Assembly: GCF_003325375.1 (NCBI RefSeq)
Contig: NZ_CP030862.1
Location: 3,475,501 to 3,539,500, forward strand
DNA length: 64,000 nucleotides
DNA from: Streptomyces globosus
GTDB taxonomy: Bacteria; Actinomycetota; Actinomycetes; Streptomycetales; Streptomycetaceae
Reading direction: 5' to 3'
A program made the translations under genes and the position numbers. This document shows, piece by piece, positions 7,048 through 15,798 of the stretch. Position 1 is the first letter of the stretch; every line of letters begins with the position of its first letter. The notes beneath the pieces were generated by a model. That model worked only from the letters and a program-made list of their open reading frames with translations, had not been told where the DNA came from and did not search any database.

Positions 7048-9828
7048 ATGCCCGTCCTCCTCCCGCGCCGAGCCGCCCCGCCCCTCCTCGCCGCCGCCCT
7101 CGCGGCCGCCGGACTCGGCATCGGCCTCGGACCGGCCGCGGCCCCCGCCGCGGCCGCCACCGTCCCGGTGGGCGCCGGAAGCTACTCCGACACCCGCCCC
7201 GCCGGCACCTCCGGCCCCACCAACAACACCGGCACGCCCGTCGCCCCCAAGGTGACCCCGGCGGCCCAGGGCAGACCCGTCCCCACGAACGACTGGTGGT
7301 CCTCCCTCGCCTTCCAGCGCTACGGCGACAACCCGTACTCCACCCCCATGTACGGCCACCCCCTCACCTACCAGGCGGCCGCCGGCGGACTGGACGTCGG
7401 CTACCCCACGACCCCCGCCGTCGTCGGGGACGGCCGCCAGTACGAGTTCGCCCACAAGCGCGACCTGACCATCGGCCTCGCCGGCCTGAACTCGCCCGAC
7501 ACGAAGGCCGACGCCTGGTCCGACTGGACGGTCACCCCCTACTGGTCCGACGGCGCCCGCACCCTGCGCACCACCATCGGCCACGGCAGCCCGTTCGTGT
7601 ACGCCCAGGGCTCCGGCGGCGACGCCCGGATCACCACCGCGTCCGCCCCGGCCGTCTTCGCCGACCAGGGCAACGTCCTCGGCATCACCGTCGCCGGGCA
7701 CCACTACGCCCTCTTCGCGCCGACCGGCACCGACTGGACCGTATCCGGGACCGCGATCAGCGCCGCCCTCGGCGGCCGGAACTACTTCTCCGTCGCCGTC
7801 CTGCCCTCACCGGACGCGCTCGCGACCTACCGCACGTACGCCTTCAGCTTCGTCACCGGCTCCCGCGTCGACTGGAGCACCTCCGGCGGCACCGTCCGCG
7901 CCACCTACACGCTCTCCACCGAGGCCAAGGAGGGCACCGAGCGCGGCACCCTCCAGGCCCTCTACCGGCACCAGTGGCTGCACACCAGCGACCCGCTCAC
8001 CCCGTACACGTACGTCTCGCCGCGCGGCACCATGAAGGTCCGCGAGGGCGCCTCGTTCACCACCGCCCAGAAGGCGGCCCCCGTGCTGCCGGCCCTGCCG
8101 CGCACGGGCGCGGCCGACACCCCCGCGCTCCGCGCCCGGCTGAAGGAGGCCGCGAACGCGCCCGACCCGTTCTCCGGCGCGGTGGACACCTACTGGACCG
8201 GCAAGGCGCTCGGCAAGCTGGCCCAACTCGTGCCGATCGCCGACCAGATCGGCGAGACCGCCGTCCGCGACCGGCTCCTCGGCCTGCTCAAGGGGCGCCT
8301 GCAGGAGTGGTTCACCGCCGGCGGCGCCGGTGAGTTCTCCTACGACCGCACATGGCGCACCCTGACCGGCTACCCCGCCTCCTACGGCAGCGACACCGAG
8401 CTCAACGACCACCACTTCCACTACGGCTACTACGTGTACGCGGCCGCGATCACCGCCCAGTACGACCCCGGCTGGGCCGCCGACTCCGCCTGGGGCGGCA
8501 TGGTCAAGACCCTGATCCGCGACACCGCGAACCCCTCCCGCACCGACACCGCCTTCCCGTTCCTGCGCGGCTTCGACGTGTACGCCGGCCACAGCTGGGC
8601 CTCCGGCCACCAGGGCTTCGCCGCCGGCAACAACCAGGAGTCCTCCTCCGAGTCCACCAACCTCAGCGCCGCCCTCGTACTGTGGGGCTCGGCCACCGGC
8701 GACACCGGCCTGCGCGACCTCGGCTCCTACCTGCTGGCCACCGAGGGCGAGGCGATCGCCCAGTACTGGTTCGACGCCGACGGGCAGGTCTTCCCGGCCT
8801 CCTTCGGCCACGACACCGCCGGCATGGTGTGGGGCAGCGGCGCCGCGTACGCCACCTGGTGGACCGCCAACCCGGAGGAGATCCACGGCATCAACGTGCT
8901 CCCGGTGACCGGCGGCTCCCTCCACCTCGGCGGACACCGGCAGGCGATCCGCCGCAACATCGCCGAGATGGAGCGGGAGAACGGCGGACCCGCCGTCGAA
9001 TGGCGCGACATCCTCTGGGAGTTCCAGTCGCTCGCCGACCCGGCCGCCGCGAAGGCCAAGTGGGACGCCGGCAACGCCGGCTACACCCCGGAGGCGGGCG
9101 AGTCCAAGGCGCACACCCAGCACTGGATCACCAGCCTGGACGCACTCGGCGCCCCCGACCCGTCCGTGACCGGATCCATCCCCACCTCGGCGGTCTTCAA
9201 CCGGAACGGCACCCTCACCTACGCGGCCCACAACCACGGGGCGACCGCCCGCACCGTCACCTTCTCCGACGGCAGGACCCTCACCGTGCCGGCCCGCTCC
9301 ACCGCCTCCGCCACGGGCACGGGCCCCGGCCCCGGCCCGGAGCCCTCGACCGGGAACACGTTCCGGCTCCGCTCCGGCGGCGTCCTCACCACCGCCGGCG
9401 GCGGCACCGCGGGCAGCGACACCGTCCCGTCGGCCGGCGGCGCCAACCACGACGGCACACCGTACCGGCCGCTCGTCTACGAGGCCAAGGGCGTGAACGG
9501 TACGCTCAGGGCGGGCGCGGCCACCGCGTTCCGGCTCCCCGTGGACGCCGGCACCGCCGTCGGCCTCGGCCAGCAGGCCCGGATCTCGTACGACCTCACC
9601 GGCGACGGCACCTTCGACCGGACGGAGACCTACCACTACTTCGCCACCGACCCGGTCGCCGGCTGGGAGGAGTACCGGCAGGCCCGCGGCCTGAAGTCGG
9701 CCACCGGCACGCTCGGCGACCTGCGCGGCGGAACAGTCCGCCTGGAGGTGTGGAGCGCCATTGGCAACGCCGACTCCCGGCTGCAGACGGGCACCGACAC
9801 GGCCGTGGTCGTCATCCCGTACGACTGA
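7048..9828 (+). CDS. Secreted GH81 endo-beta-1,3-glucanase
   Basis: A 926-residue exported enzyme that cleaves beta-1,3-glucan (laminarin, curdlan, fungal wall). A long signal peptide ends near AAAPAAAAT (about residue 38). GH81 hallmarks are visible: VPTNDWWSS near residue 78, DHHFHYGYYVYAAA near 454, and the glutamate-rich NNQESSSESTN near 528 that holds catalytic residues in the family. A Gly-Pro linker at about residues 757-765 leads to a C-terminal domain of about 160 residues, probably a glucan-binding beta-sandwich. It is divergent from the importer operon and under the same operator type, so extracellular cleavage and uptake are co-regulated. Confidence 0.95.
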   Translation: MPVLLPRRAAPPLLAAALAAAGLGIGLGPAAAPAAAATVPVGAGSYSDTRPAGTSGPTNNTGTPVAPKVTPAAQGRPVPTNDWWSSLAFQRYGDNPYSTPMYGHPLTYQAAAGGLDVGYPTTPAVVGDGRQYEFAHKRDLTIGLAGLNSPDTKADAWSDWTVTPYWSDGARTLRTTIGHGSPFVYAQGSGGDARITTASAPAVFADQGNVLGITVAGHHYALFAPTGTDWTVSGTAISAALGGRNYFSVAVLPSPDALATYRTYAFSFVTGSRVDWSTSGGTVRATYTLSTEAKEGTERGTLQALYRHQWLHTSDPLTPYTYVSPRGTMKVREGASFTTAQKAAPVLPALPRTGAADTPALRARLKEAANAPDPFSGAVDTYWTGKALGKLAQLVPIADQIGETAVRDRLLGLLKGRLQEWFTAGGAGEFSYDRTWRTLTGYPASYGSDTELNDHHFHYGYYVYAAAITAQYDPGWAADSAWGGMVKTLIRDTANPSRTDTAFPFLRGFDVYAGHSWASGHQGFAAGNNQESSSESTNLSAALVLWGSATGDTGLRDLGSYLLATEGEAIAQYWFDADGQVFPASFGHDTAGMVWGSGAAYATWWTANPEEIHGINVLPVTGGSLHLGGHRQAIRRNIAEMERENGGPAVEWRDILWEFQSLADPAAAKAKWDAGNAGYTPEAGESKAHTQHWITSLDALGAPDPSVTGSIPTSAVFNRNGTLTYAAHNHGATARTVTFSDGRTLTVPARSTASATGTGPGPGPEPSTGNTFRLRSGGVLTTAGGGTAGSDTVPSAGGANHDGTPYRPLVYEAKGVNGTLRAGAATAFRLPVDAGTAVGLGQQARISYDLTGDGTFDRTETYHYFATDPVAGWEEYRQARGLKSATGTLGDLRGGTVRLEVWSAIGNADSRLQTGTDTAVVVIPYD

Positions 9829-9851
9829 CCCACCCGCGGCCACGGCACACA

Positions 9852-9887
9852 GGCGGCGGGTGCGGGGGCCTTCCCGCACCCGCCGCC
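9852..9887. terminator. Bidirectional terminator
   Basis: A 15-bp perfect stem (GGCGGCGGGTGCGGG / CCCGCACCCGCCGCC) with a 6-nt loop between the convergent glucanase and repressor genes. It probably serves both. Confidence 0.75.
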
Positions 9888-9923
9888 GTGATGCCGCCCC
9901 CCCACCCCGTCGTCACCGCCCCG

Positions 9924-10952
9924 TCAGGCCGATTCCCGCCGCACCAGCCCGGTCGGCGTGATGACGGAGGCCGGGGCCGCGTCCACCGCACCGTCCAGCA
10001 TTCGCATCAGCAGCCGGACCATCAGCCGTCCCATCCCCTCGATGTCCTGACGCACCGTGGTCAGGGCCGGCTCCGTGGCCCGCACCACCGCGTCCATGTC
10101 GTCGAACCCCACCACCGCCACGTCCTCCGGCACCCGGATCCCCCGCTCGCGCAGGGCCCCCAGCGCCCCTGCCGCCATCAGGTCGTTCGCGGCGAACACG
10201 GCGTCCACGTCGGGCCGCCGCTCCAGCAGCCCGGCCATCGCGCGGGCCCCGCTCTCCCGGGTGAAGTCGCCCTGGCACACCAGCGCGGGATCGGCGTCGA
10301 CCAGCACGTCCCGGTAGCCGGCGAGTCTGTCGAGCGCGGACGTCTGCGTGCCCGGCCCGGCGATGTGGCCGATGTTCCGCCGCCCGAGCGACACCAGGTA
10401 CCGGACGGCTTCCCGCGCCCCGCCCCGGTTGTCGCAGTCGACGAACGGCACGGCCGGCTCAGCCCCCGACACCGGACGTCCCCCGAACACGACGGGGACC
10501 CTGCTCCGGGCGATCAGCGCGGGCAGCCGGTCGGCGGTGTGCAGCGAGAACGCCAGCGCCCCGTCCACGTGCCCGCCGTCCAGGTAGCGCGAGATGCGCT
10601 CGTGGTCGCCGTGTCCCTCCACCCACAGCAGCACGAGCTGGGTGTCGTGGGCGGTCAGCTCCCGGCTGATCCCGCGCACCTGCTTCTCGAAGAACGGGTC
10701 GGAGAATATCCGGAACTCGGGCTCCGCGATGATGACGGCGACCGCTCCGTGGCGCCGGGTGACCAGCGAGCGCGCCGCGTGGTTGGGGACGTATCCCAGT
10801 TCCCGGACCGCCTCGCGGACCTTCTCCGCCAGGGGGAGCCGCACTCCCGCACCGCCGTTGACGACCCGTGAGGCCGTGGCCCGTGAGACGCCGGCCCGCG
10901 CGGCGACGGCTTCCAGCGTGGGGCGGGACGACCCCGTGGTCTGCTCCGGCAC
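9924..10952 (-). CDS. LacI-family repressor of beta-glucan genes (CebR-like)
   Basis: A 342-residue regulator. The N-terminal LacI helix-turn-helix reads TLEAVAARAGVSRATASRVVNG, followed by the hinge and a periplasmic-binding-protein-like effector domain (GHVDGALAF..., VPEDVAVVGFDDMD...). I place the start at the GTG at 10952 because AGGAG lies 8 nt upstream; an ATG at 10973 is in frame but lacks a good ribosome site. Three matching palindromes (6812, 6964, 11034) mark its likely targets: importer operon, glucanase and itself. By analogy with CebR, an imported oligosaccharide should release it. The boxes and the GH81 target suggest a beta-1,3-glucan-specific relative. Confidence 0.9.
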   Translation of the reverse strand: MPEQTTGSSRPTLEAVAARAGVSRATASRVVNGGAGVRLPLAEKVREAVRELGYVPNHAARSLVTRRHGAVAVIIAEPEFRIFSDPFFEKQVRGISRELTAHDTQLVLLWVEGHGDHERISRYLDGGHVDGALAFSLHTADRLPALIARSRVPVVFGGRPVSGAEPAVPFVDCDNRGGAREAVRYLVSLGRRNIGHIAGPGTQTSALDRLAGYRDVLVDADPALVCQGDFTRESGARAMAGLLERRPDVDAVFAANDLMAAGALGALRERGIRVPEDVAVVGFDDMDAVVRATEPALTTVRQDIEGMGRLMVRLLMRMLDGAVDAAPASVITPTGLVRRESA

Positions 10953-11033
10953 GGCAGGCTCTCCTGACTCCATCCGCGGCCGACGCCGCGCCGCTGTCCG
11001 ACGCGGAACAGGATAAACGCCGGACGCCCGCTC

Positions 11034-11047
11034 TGAGAGCGCTCCCA
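11034..11047. promoter_or_regulatory. CebR-type operator of the repressor gene
   Basis: TGAGAGCGCTCCCA, 82 bp upstream of the repressor GTG. One half matches the local variant and the other the canonical CebR half-site, suggesting autoregulation. Confidence 0.78.
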
Positions 11048-11089
11048 AACACATTGCGCCAGTACGGCTTCCCGCACCGGGGGAGCCCC

Positions 11090-11467
11090 TTACCGATCGC
11101 GGGGGAGCGCGCAGGCCGCCGTCCCTCCCGGCAGCCGGTACCGGTTGGCCGCGACGACCCGGTACACCGCGTCCGCGGCCCGCCGCACCCCGGGCAGCCC
11201 GAGCACGCCGCCGAGCACCGGCCAGGCGCCGCCCGCGCTCAGCAGCGCCTTCGCGACGGCCCGGGCCCCGCCGTGCACCGCACCCGACGGGGTCACCCAC
11301 AGCACCTCGTACGCGGCGCGGTCCCGGCTCACGCCGAGCGCGCCGAGGTCGGCGGACTGCCAGGGGACGACGTCGCAGCGGGGCCGCACGCGCCGCTCGG
11401 CGAACCGCGCCGAGGTCGTGCAGAAGCCGCAGTCACCGTCGTAGACGAGCACAGACCGGGTACGCAT
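11090..11467 (-). CDS. DCC-family thiol-disulfide oxidoreductase (DUF393)
   Basis: A 125-residue protein whose N-terminus holds the signature YDGDCGFC, a thioredoxin-like CxxC-type site (here DCGFC). The family is predicted to catalyse thiol-disulfide exchange; physiological substrates are generally unknown. The C-terminal region with AADAVYRVVAANRYRLPGG is also typical. It is transcribed alone, divergent from the small membrane protein gene at 11653. Confidence 0.88.
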   Translation of the reverse strand: MRTRSVLVYDGDCGFCTTSARFAERRVRPRCDVVPWQSADLGALGVSRDRAAYEVLWVTPSGAVHGGARAVAKALLSAGGAWPVLGGVLGLPGVRRAADAVYRVVAANRYRLPGGTAACALPRDR

Positions 11468-11652
11468 GCCCCCATCATGCGGCGTCCGCCCCGTCCCGCG
11501 CGGGGGCCGTCGATCCGGCAGGCCGCCCGGCAGGCGGCGCGGCCCCGCCCGGGTGCGGGAACGGTCCTGCGCGGGCCTGCGTCCTCCCCTCCGACAGGGC
11601 CGGCCGGACCGGCTCCGTGGGCCGGCGCCGCGGCGCCGGGGGAGGAGGGGCC

Positions 11653-12078
11653 GTGCGGGCAGGGCAAGGGGCGGGCGGATGGGCGGTGGCCCTCGCGGTG
11701 GGGCTTCCCCTGGCCGCCGCCGGGACCGTCGTGGCCGTCGTCCTCGGCGGCGGCGGCTCCGCCGCCCCGAGCCCGCTGCACCAGGCGGTGGACTCCTACC
11801 TGGAGCCGGTCGGGCGGGGAGCCCGCGCGCCCGCTCCCGGGCCGGACACCCGCTGCCCCGCCGGGGGCGACCCCGAGGGCTCCCTCCGCGCCCTCGCGGC
11901 GGAGTTCGGGCACCGCATCGTCTCCTCCACCCGCAGCGGCGACGGCGCCGTCGTCAACGTCGACCTCGCCCCGCCCGCCGGGGGCCGGATCGAGGCGGCC
12001 CTGGAGCTGCGCCGCAGCGGCGACCGCTGGGACGTCTGCTCGGCGTCCCGGGGCCATGTGGAGATCGACCCGTTCTGA
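11653..12078 (+). CDS. Membrane-anchored protein of unknown function
   Basis: A 141-residue protein. Residues 9-31 (WAVALAVGLPLAAAGTVVAV...) form one membrane helix or uncleaved signal anchor. The outside part of about 105 residues contains two cysteines (DTRCPAGG and WDVCSAS) that may pair, and a strand-rich pattern (AVVNVDLAPPAGGRIEAALELRRSGDRWDV) resembling small NTF2/DUF4878-like extracellular domains. The GTG at 11653 is preferred because GGAGGAGGGG precedes it; a GTG at 11617 also exists. It converges on the SPFH gene. Function not recognised. Confidence 0.65.
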   Translation: MRAGQGAGGWAVALAVGLPLAAAGTVVAVVLGGGGSAAPSPLHQAVDSYLEPVGRGARAPAPGPDTRCPAGGDPEGSLRALAAEFGHRIVSSTRSGDGAVVNVDLAPPAGGRIEAALELRRSGDRWDVCSASRGHVEIDPF

Positions 12079-12100
12079 CTCCCGCCGCGCCCGGCGCCGG

Positions 12101-13129
12101 CTACGGCAGCCGTCCCGTGGAGGCGTCCGCCTCGGCCGCGTCCGCCAGGGCCTCCGCGGCGGCCTCCGCGGCCCGGGCGGCGTCGCTCGCGGCCCGCGTC
12201 GCGGTCTCGTCGGTGCCGTCCGCCGCCCGCTCCCGGGTCGCCGGCGACGGCGGGAGGACCTCCCCGAAGGCCCGGGAGACCGCCCCCAGCGCGGAGGTCA
12301 CCTCGCCGGGGATCACCCAGAAGGTGCTGCCCTGCCCCTGCGCGAGCTGCGGCAGCACCTGGAGGTACTGGTAGGCGAGGAGCTTGGGGTCCGGGTCGTT
12401 GCGGTGCACCGCCTGGAAGACCTCGTCGATCGCCCGGGACTGGCCCTCGGCCTTGAGGATCTCCGCCGTGCGGGCGCCCTCGGCGCGCAGCACCGCGGAC
12501 TGCTTGTCGCCCTCCGCCGTCAGGATCTGCGCCTGCCGCTGGCCCTCGGCCGCCAGGATCGCCGCCCGCTTGTCCCGTTCCGCCCGCATCTGCTTCTGCA
12601 TCGCGTCCTTGATCGACTGCGGCGGGTCGATGGCCTTGATCTCCACGCGGTTGACGCGCAGTCCCCACTTGCCCGTCGCCTCGTCCAGCACACCGCGGAG
12701 CTGGCTGTTGATCGTGTCGCGCGAGGTCAAAGTCTTCTCCAGGTCCATGGAGCCGACGACGTTGCGCAGCGTGGTGACGGTGAGCTGCTCGACCGCCTGG
12801 AGGAAGTTCGCGATCTCGTACGAGGCCGCCCGCGGGTCCGTCACCTGGAAGTACAGCACGCTGTCGATCTCGACGACCAGGTTGTCCTCCGTGATCACCG
12901 GCTGCGGCCGGAAGGAGACGACCTGCTCGCGCAGGTCGATCACCGGGTACACGCGGTCGACGTAGGGGATGACGACGTTCAGGCCGGGCTTCAGCGTCCG
13001 GTGGTAGCGGCCGAGCCGCTCCACGTTGCGGGCGCGCGCCTGGGGCACGATCCGGACGGCCCGCACCACGGTGAACACGGCGAGGACGGCGACGACCAGG
13101 GCGATGATCAGGGACCCCGATGCATCCAT
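12101..13129 (-). CDS. SPFH/band-7 (stomatin-like) membrane protein
   Basis: A 342-residue protein with an N-terminal membrane helix (about residues 6-24). The band-7 domain follows (ERLGRYHRTLKPGLNVVIPYVDRV...), then a long coiled coil with EGQRQAQILTAEGDKQS and the RAEGxR repeats characteristic of slipin/stomatin family proteins. Such proteins assemble into rings or membrane microdomains. The C-terminus is Ala/Asp-rich. The ATG at 13129 is 3 nt after the stop of the upstream NfeD-like gene, the classical partner of this family. Confidence 0.92.
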   Translation of the reverse strand: MDASGSLIIALVVAVLAVFTVVRAVRIVPQARARNVERLGRYHRTLKPGLNVVIPYVDRVYPVIDLREQVVSFRPQPVITEDNLVVEIDSVLYFQVTDPRAASYEIANFLQAVEQLTVTTLRNVVGSMDLEKTLTSRDTINSQLRGVLDEATGKWGLRVNRVEIKAIDPPQSIKDAMQKQMRAERDKRAAILAAEGQRQAQILTAEGDKQSAVLRAEGARTAEILKAEGQSRAIDEVFQAVHRNDPDPKLLAYQYLQVLPQLAQGQGSTFWVIPGEVTSALGAVSRAFGEVLPPSPATRERAADGTDETATRAASDAARAAEAAAEALADAAEADASTGRLP

Positions 13130-13132
13130 GGC

Positions 13133-13564
13133 TCACTCCCGGGGGTAGACGAGGGCGGTGCTGCCGCTGATCTCGATGACGTCGACGGCCGTGCCGGGAG
13201 GGATGACCAGCGTCTCGTCGTAGGCGCGGGCGGTCCACTCCTCGCCGCCGATCCGCACCCGGCCGTCCCGCCCGGACACCTCGCTGACGACGTACGCGAC
13301 CCTGCCGATCAGCGCGTCGACGCCGAACCGCGCCTCCTGCGCGGGCTGGAGGCGGCGCAGCACGGTCGGGCGTACGAACAGCAGGCTGAGTGCGGCGACG
13401 GCGGTGAACAGCAGGAACTGCCAGGGCACCGGCAGGCCGAGCGCGGCGGCGCCCCCGGTCACGGCGGCGGCCGCGGCCAGCAGCCCGAGCGCCGCGGTGA
13501 GGGAGAACACCTCCGCGACGGCCAGCCCTGCCGCGGCGATCAGCCAGAGCAGCCACGGTTCCAT
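13133..13564 (-). CDS. NfeD-like membrane protein
   Basis: A 143-residue protein starting MEPWLLWLIAAAGLAVAEV. Three or four membrane helices fill residues 1-65 and an OB-fold NfeD domain the remainder (IGRVAYVVSEVSGRDGRVRIGGEEW). NfeD-type proteins are encoded next to stomatin-like proteins and are thought to form a complex with them. The start at 13564 has GGGAGGGAGGG upstream. Forms an operon with the SPFH gene. Confidence 0.9.
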   Translation of the reverse strand: MEPWLLWLIAAAGLAVAEVFSLTAALGLLAAAAAVTGGAAALGLPVPWQFLLFTAVAALSLLFVRPTVLRRLQPAQEARFGVDALIGRVAYVVSEVSGRDGRVRIGGEEWTARAYDETLVIPPGTAVDVIEISGSTALVYPRE

Positions 13565-13866
13565 GCGAGCCCTCCCTCCCACACATACAGGCGAGCGATA
13601 TGCCGGAATTATTAGCGTATCTACCCATGGGAGGGGCGGGGGAATCCGCTGTTCACACCGCATTCCCTGCCGCGGGCCGCGTTCCGCTCGGCCGCCGCCC
13701 GCCACGCGCGCACGGACACCGCGGGGCATATTGGAGGAAGCGCCCAAAGATCGGCCCGGGGAACCGCCTCGAATGGAAACCGCCTGGTGGGGCAGGCGGC
13801 CTGTACGTCGATCGCCCGTCCCGCCGGTGTTTCGCCCGGACGGGCAGCACGAGGGAGTGAACTCAC
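13565..13866. other. Divergent intergenic region
   Basis: About 300 bp between the NfeD-like gene and the short ORF before the amidotransferase gene. It holds an AT-rich patch around 13594-13626 (GATATGCCGGAATTATTAGC...), unusual for this genome and likely promoter DNA for one or both sides. I could not assign -35/-10 boxes with confidence and see no convincing gene. Confidence 0.4.
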
Positions 13867-13959
13867 ATGGTGCAGGTGTTCCGGACCCCCGGAGCAGGAG
13901 CAGCCACGGGCCGGCCCGCCGGCGTGCCCACCCAGGGGGGTGCGGCATGTGCGGTCTGA
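13867..13959 (+). CDS. Candidate 30-residue ORF overlapping the amidotransferase start
   Basis: A short frame beginning MVQVFRTPGAGAATG and ending GGAACAV. GAGGGAG at 13851-13857 gives a well-placed ribosome site (9-nt spacing). Its last 13 bases overlap the amidotransferase gene in another frame, so translation of the ORF would deliver ribosomes to the ATG at 13947. It could be a coupling or leader peptide. No homologue is recognised and coding is not proven. Confidence 0.4.
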   Translation: MVQVFRTPGAGAATGRPAGVPTQGGAACAV

Positions 13960-15740
13960 GCGGCGAGGTGCGCTTCGACGGCCGGCGCCCGGACCTGGCG
14001 GCGGTGGAGCGCATGACCGACGAGATGTCCGACCGCGGTCCGGACGGCAGAGGTGCCTGGTCGCAGGGCGCCGTCGCCCTCGGCCACCGGCGGTTGAAGA
14101 TCATCGACCTGTCCGAAAGCGGCGCCCAGCCGATGACGGACCCCCACCTCGGCATCACCGCCGCCTTCAACGGCTGCATCTACAACCACCGCGAACTGCG
14201 CCGGCGCCTGGAGGGGCTGGGCCACCGCTTCTTCTCCGACTCCGACACCGAGGTCCTCGCCAAGGCGTACGGGCAGTGGGGGCCCGCCTGCGCGGAGCAC
14301 CTGCTCGGCATGTTCGCCTTCGCGGTGGTCGAGCACCACACCGGGCGCGTGGTGCTGGGCCGCGACCGGCTCGGCATCAAGCCCCTCTACCTCACCGAGG
14401 ACGCCGACCGGCTCCGCTTCGCCTCCACCCTGCCCGCCCTGCTGGCCGGCGGCGGCGTCGACACCGGCATCGACGCGGTCGCCCTGCACCAGTACCTGAG
14501 CTGGCACGGCACCGTTCCCGCCCCCCGCACCGTCCTGCGGGGCGTGCGCAAGCTGCCGCAGGCCACGGTCCGGGTGATCGAGCCCGACGGCACCTCCACC
14601 GACCACTGCTACTGGCAGCCGTCGTACACCCGCGGCGCCGGGCCCGGCGCCGGGCTCGGCGACGACCCCGAGGCCTGGCGGGAGGCCGTCCACGAAGCGC
14701 TCGGCCGGGCCGTGCGCCGGCGCATGGTCGCCGACGTCCCCGTGGGTGTCCTGCTGTCCGGCGGGCTCGACTCCAGCCTGATCGTCGCCCTGCTGGAGGA
14801 GCACGGCCAGAGCGGCACCGCCACCTTCGCCATGGGCTTCGAGTCCGAGAGCGGACAGGAAGGCGACGAGTTCCACTACTCCGACCTGGTCGCCCGCCGG
14901 TTCGGCACCGACCACCACCAGTTCATGATCCCCTCCGACCGGCTCCCCGCCGCGCTGGAAGGGGCGATCGCCGCCATGGACGAGCCCATGGTCAGCCACG
15001 ACTCCGTCGCCTTCCACCTGCTCGCCGAGCAGGTGGCCAAGGACGTCAAGGTCGTGCTCTGCGGCCAGGGCGCCGACGAGGTCTTCGCCGGCTACCACTG
15101 GTACCCCGGCATCGCCGGGGCCGCCCGCCCCGACGCCGCCGACGCGTACGCAGACGCCTACTTCGACCGCACCCACCACGGCGTCAACGACCTGCTCCAC
15201 CCCGACCTGGCCGCCGACCGCGACACCCCGCGCGAGTTCGTCGCGGCCCACATGGCCGCGCCCGGCGCGCAGACCGCGCTCGACGCCACCCTGCGCCTCG
15301 ACGTCCACGCCCTGATGGCCGACGACCCCGTCAAGCGCGTCGACAACATGACCATGGCCTGGGGCCTGGAGGCGCGCGTTCCGTTCCTCGACCACGAACT
15401 GGTCGAACTGGCCGCCGCCTGCCCTCCCCGGCTGAAACTCGGCCAGGGCGGCAAGGGCATCCTCAAGGACGTCGGCCGCCGCGTCCTGCCCCGCGAGGTC
15501 GTCGACCGGCCCAAGGGCTACTTCCCGGTGCCCGCCGTCCGGCACATGGCCGAACCGGTCCTCACCCGCGTACGCGACGCGCTGACCGCACCCGAGGCCC
15601 GCCGGCGCGGTATCTTCGACCAGGGCCGCGTGGCCGACATGCTCGCCAACCCCGCACGCCACCGCACGAAACGCGGAGCCAGCACCCTGTGGCAGGTGGC
15701 TTCGCTGGAGATCTGGCTCCAGACCCACGGCATCGCCTGA
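13947..15740 (+). CDS. N-acetylglutaminylglutamine amidotransferase (asparagine-synthetase family)
   Basis: A 597-residue two-domain enzyme. The glutaminase domain starts with catalytic Cys2 (MCGLSGEVRF) after removal of Met; the synthetase domain carries the PP-loop VLLSGGLDSSLIVALL. The sequence closely follows the NAGGN-type amidotransferase (TIGR03104-like), which amidates N-acetylglutaminylglutamine to make the osmoprotectant NAGGN using glutamine and ATP. The usual partners (N-acetylglutaminylglutamine synthetase and M42 hydrolase) are not in the window. An S9 peptidase gene lies 58 bp downstream. The start is fixed by the catalytic cysteine. Confidence 0.88.
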   Translation: MCGLSGEVRFDGRRPDLAAVERMTDEMSDRGPDGRGAWSQGAVALGHRRLKIIDLSESGAQPMTDPHLGITAAFNGCIYNHRELRRRLEGLGHRFFSDSDTEVLAKAYGQWGPACAEHLLGMFAFAVVEHHTGRVVLGRDRLGIKPLYLTEDADRLRFASTLPALLAGGGVDTGIDAVALHQYLSWHGTVPAPRTVLRGVRKLPQATVRVIEPDGTSTDHCYWQPSYTRGAGPGAGLGDDPEAWREAVHEALGRAVRRRMVADVPVGVLLSGGLDSSLIVALLEEHGQSGTATFAMGFESESGQEGDEFHYSDLVARRFGTDHHQFMIPSDRLPAALEGAIAAMDEPMVSHDSVAFHLLAEQVAKDVKVVLCGQGADEVFAGYHWYPGIAGAARPDAADAYADAYFDRTHHGVNDLLHPDLAADRDTPREFVAAHMAAPGAQTALDATLRLDVHALMADDPVKRVDNMTMAWGLEARVPFLDHELVELAAACPPRLKLGQGGKGILKDVGRRVLPREVVDRPKGYFPVPAVRHMAEPVLTRVRDALTAPEARRRGIFDQGRVADMLANPARHRTKRGASTLWQVASLEIWLQTHGIA

Positions 15741-15798
15741 CCACCGACACCCGACACCGAGCGGTGACAGTCCCCCGGAAGCCCTCGAAGAGGCCCGC

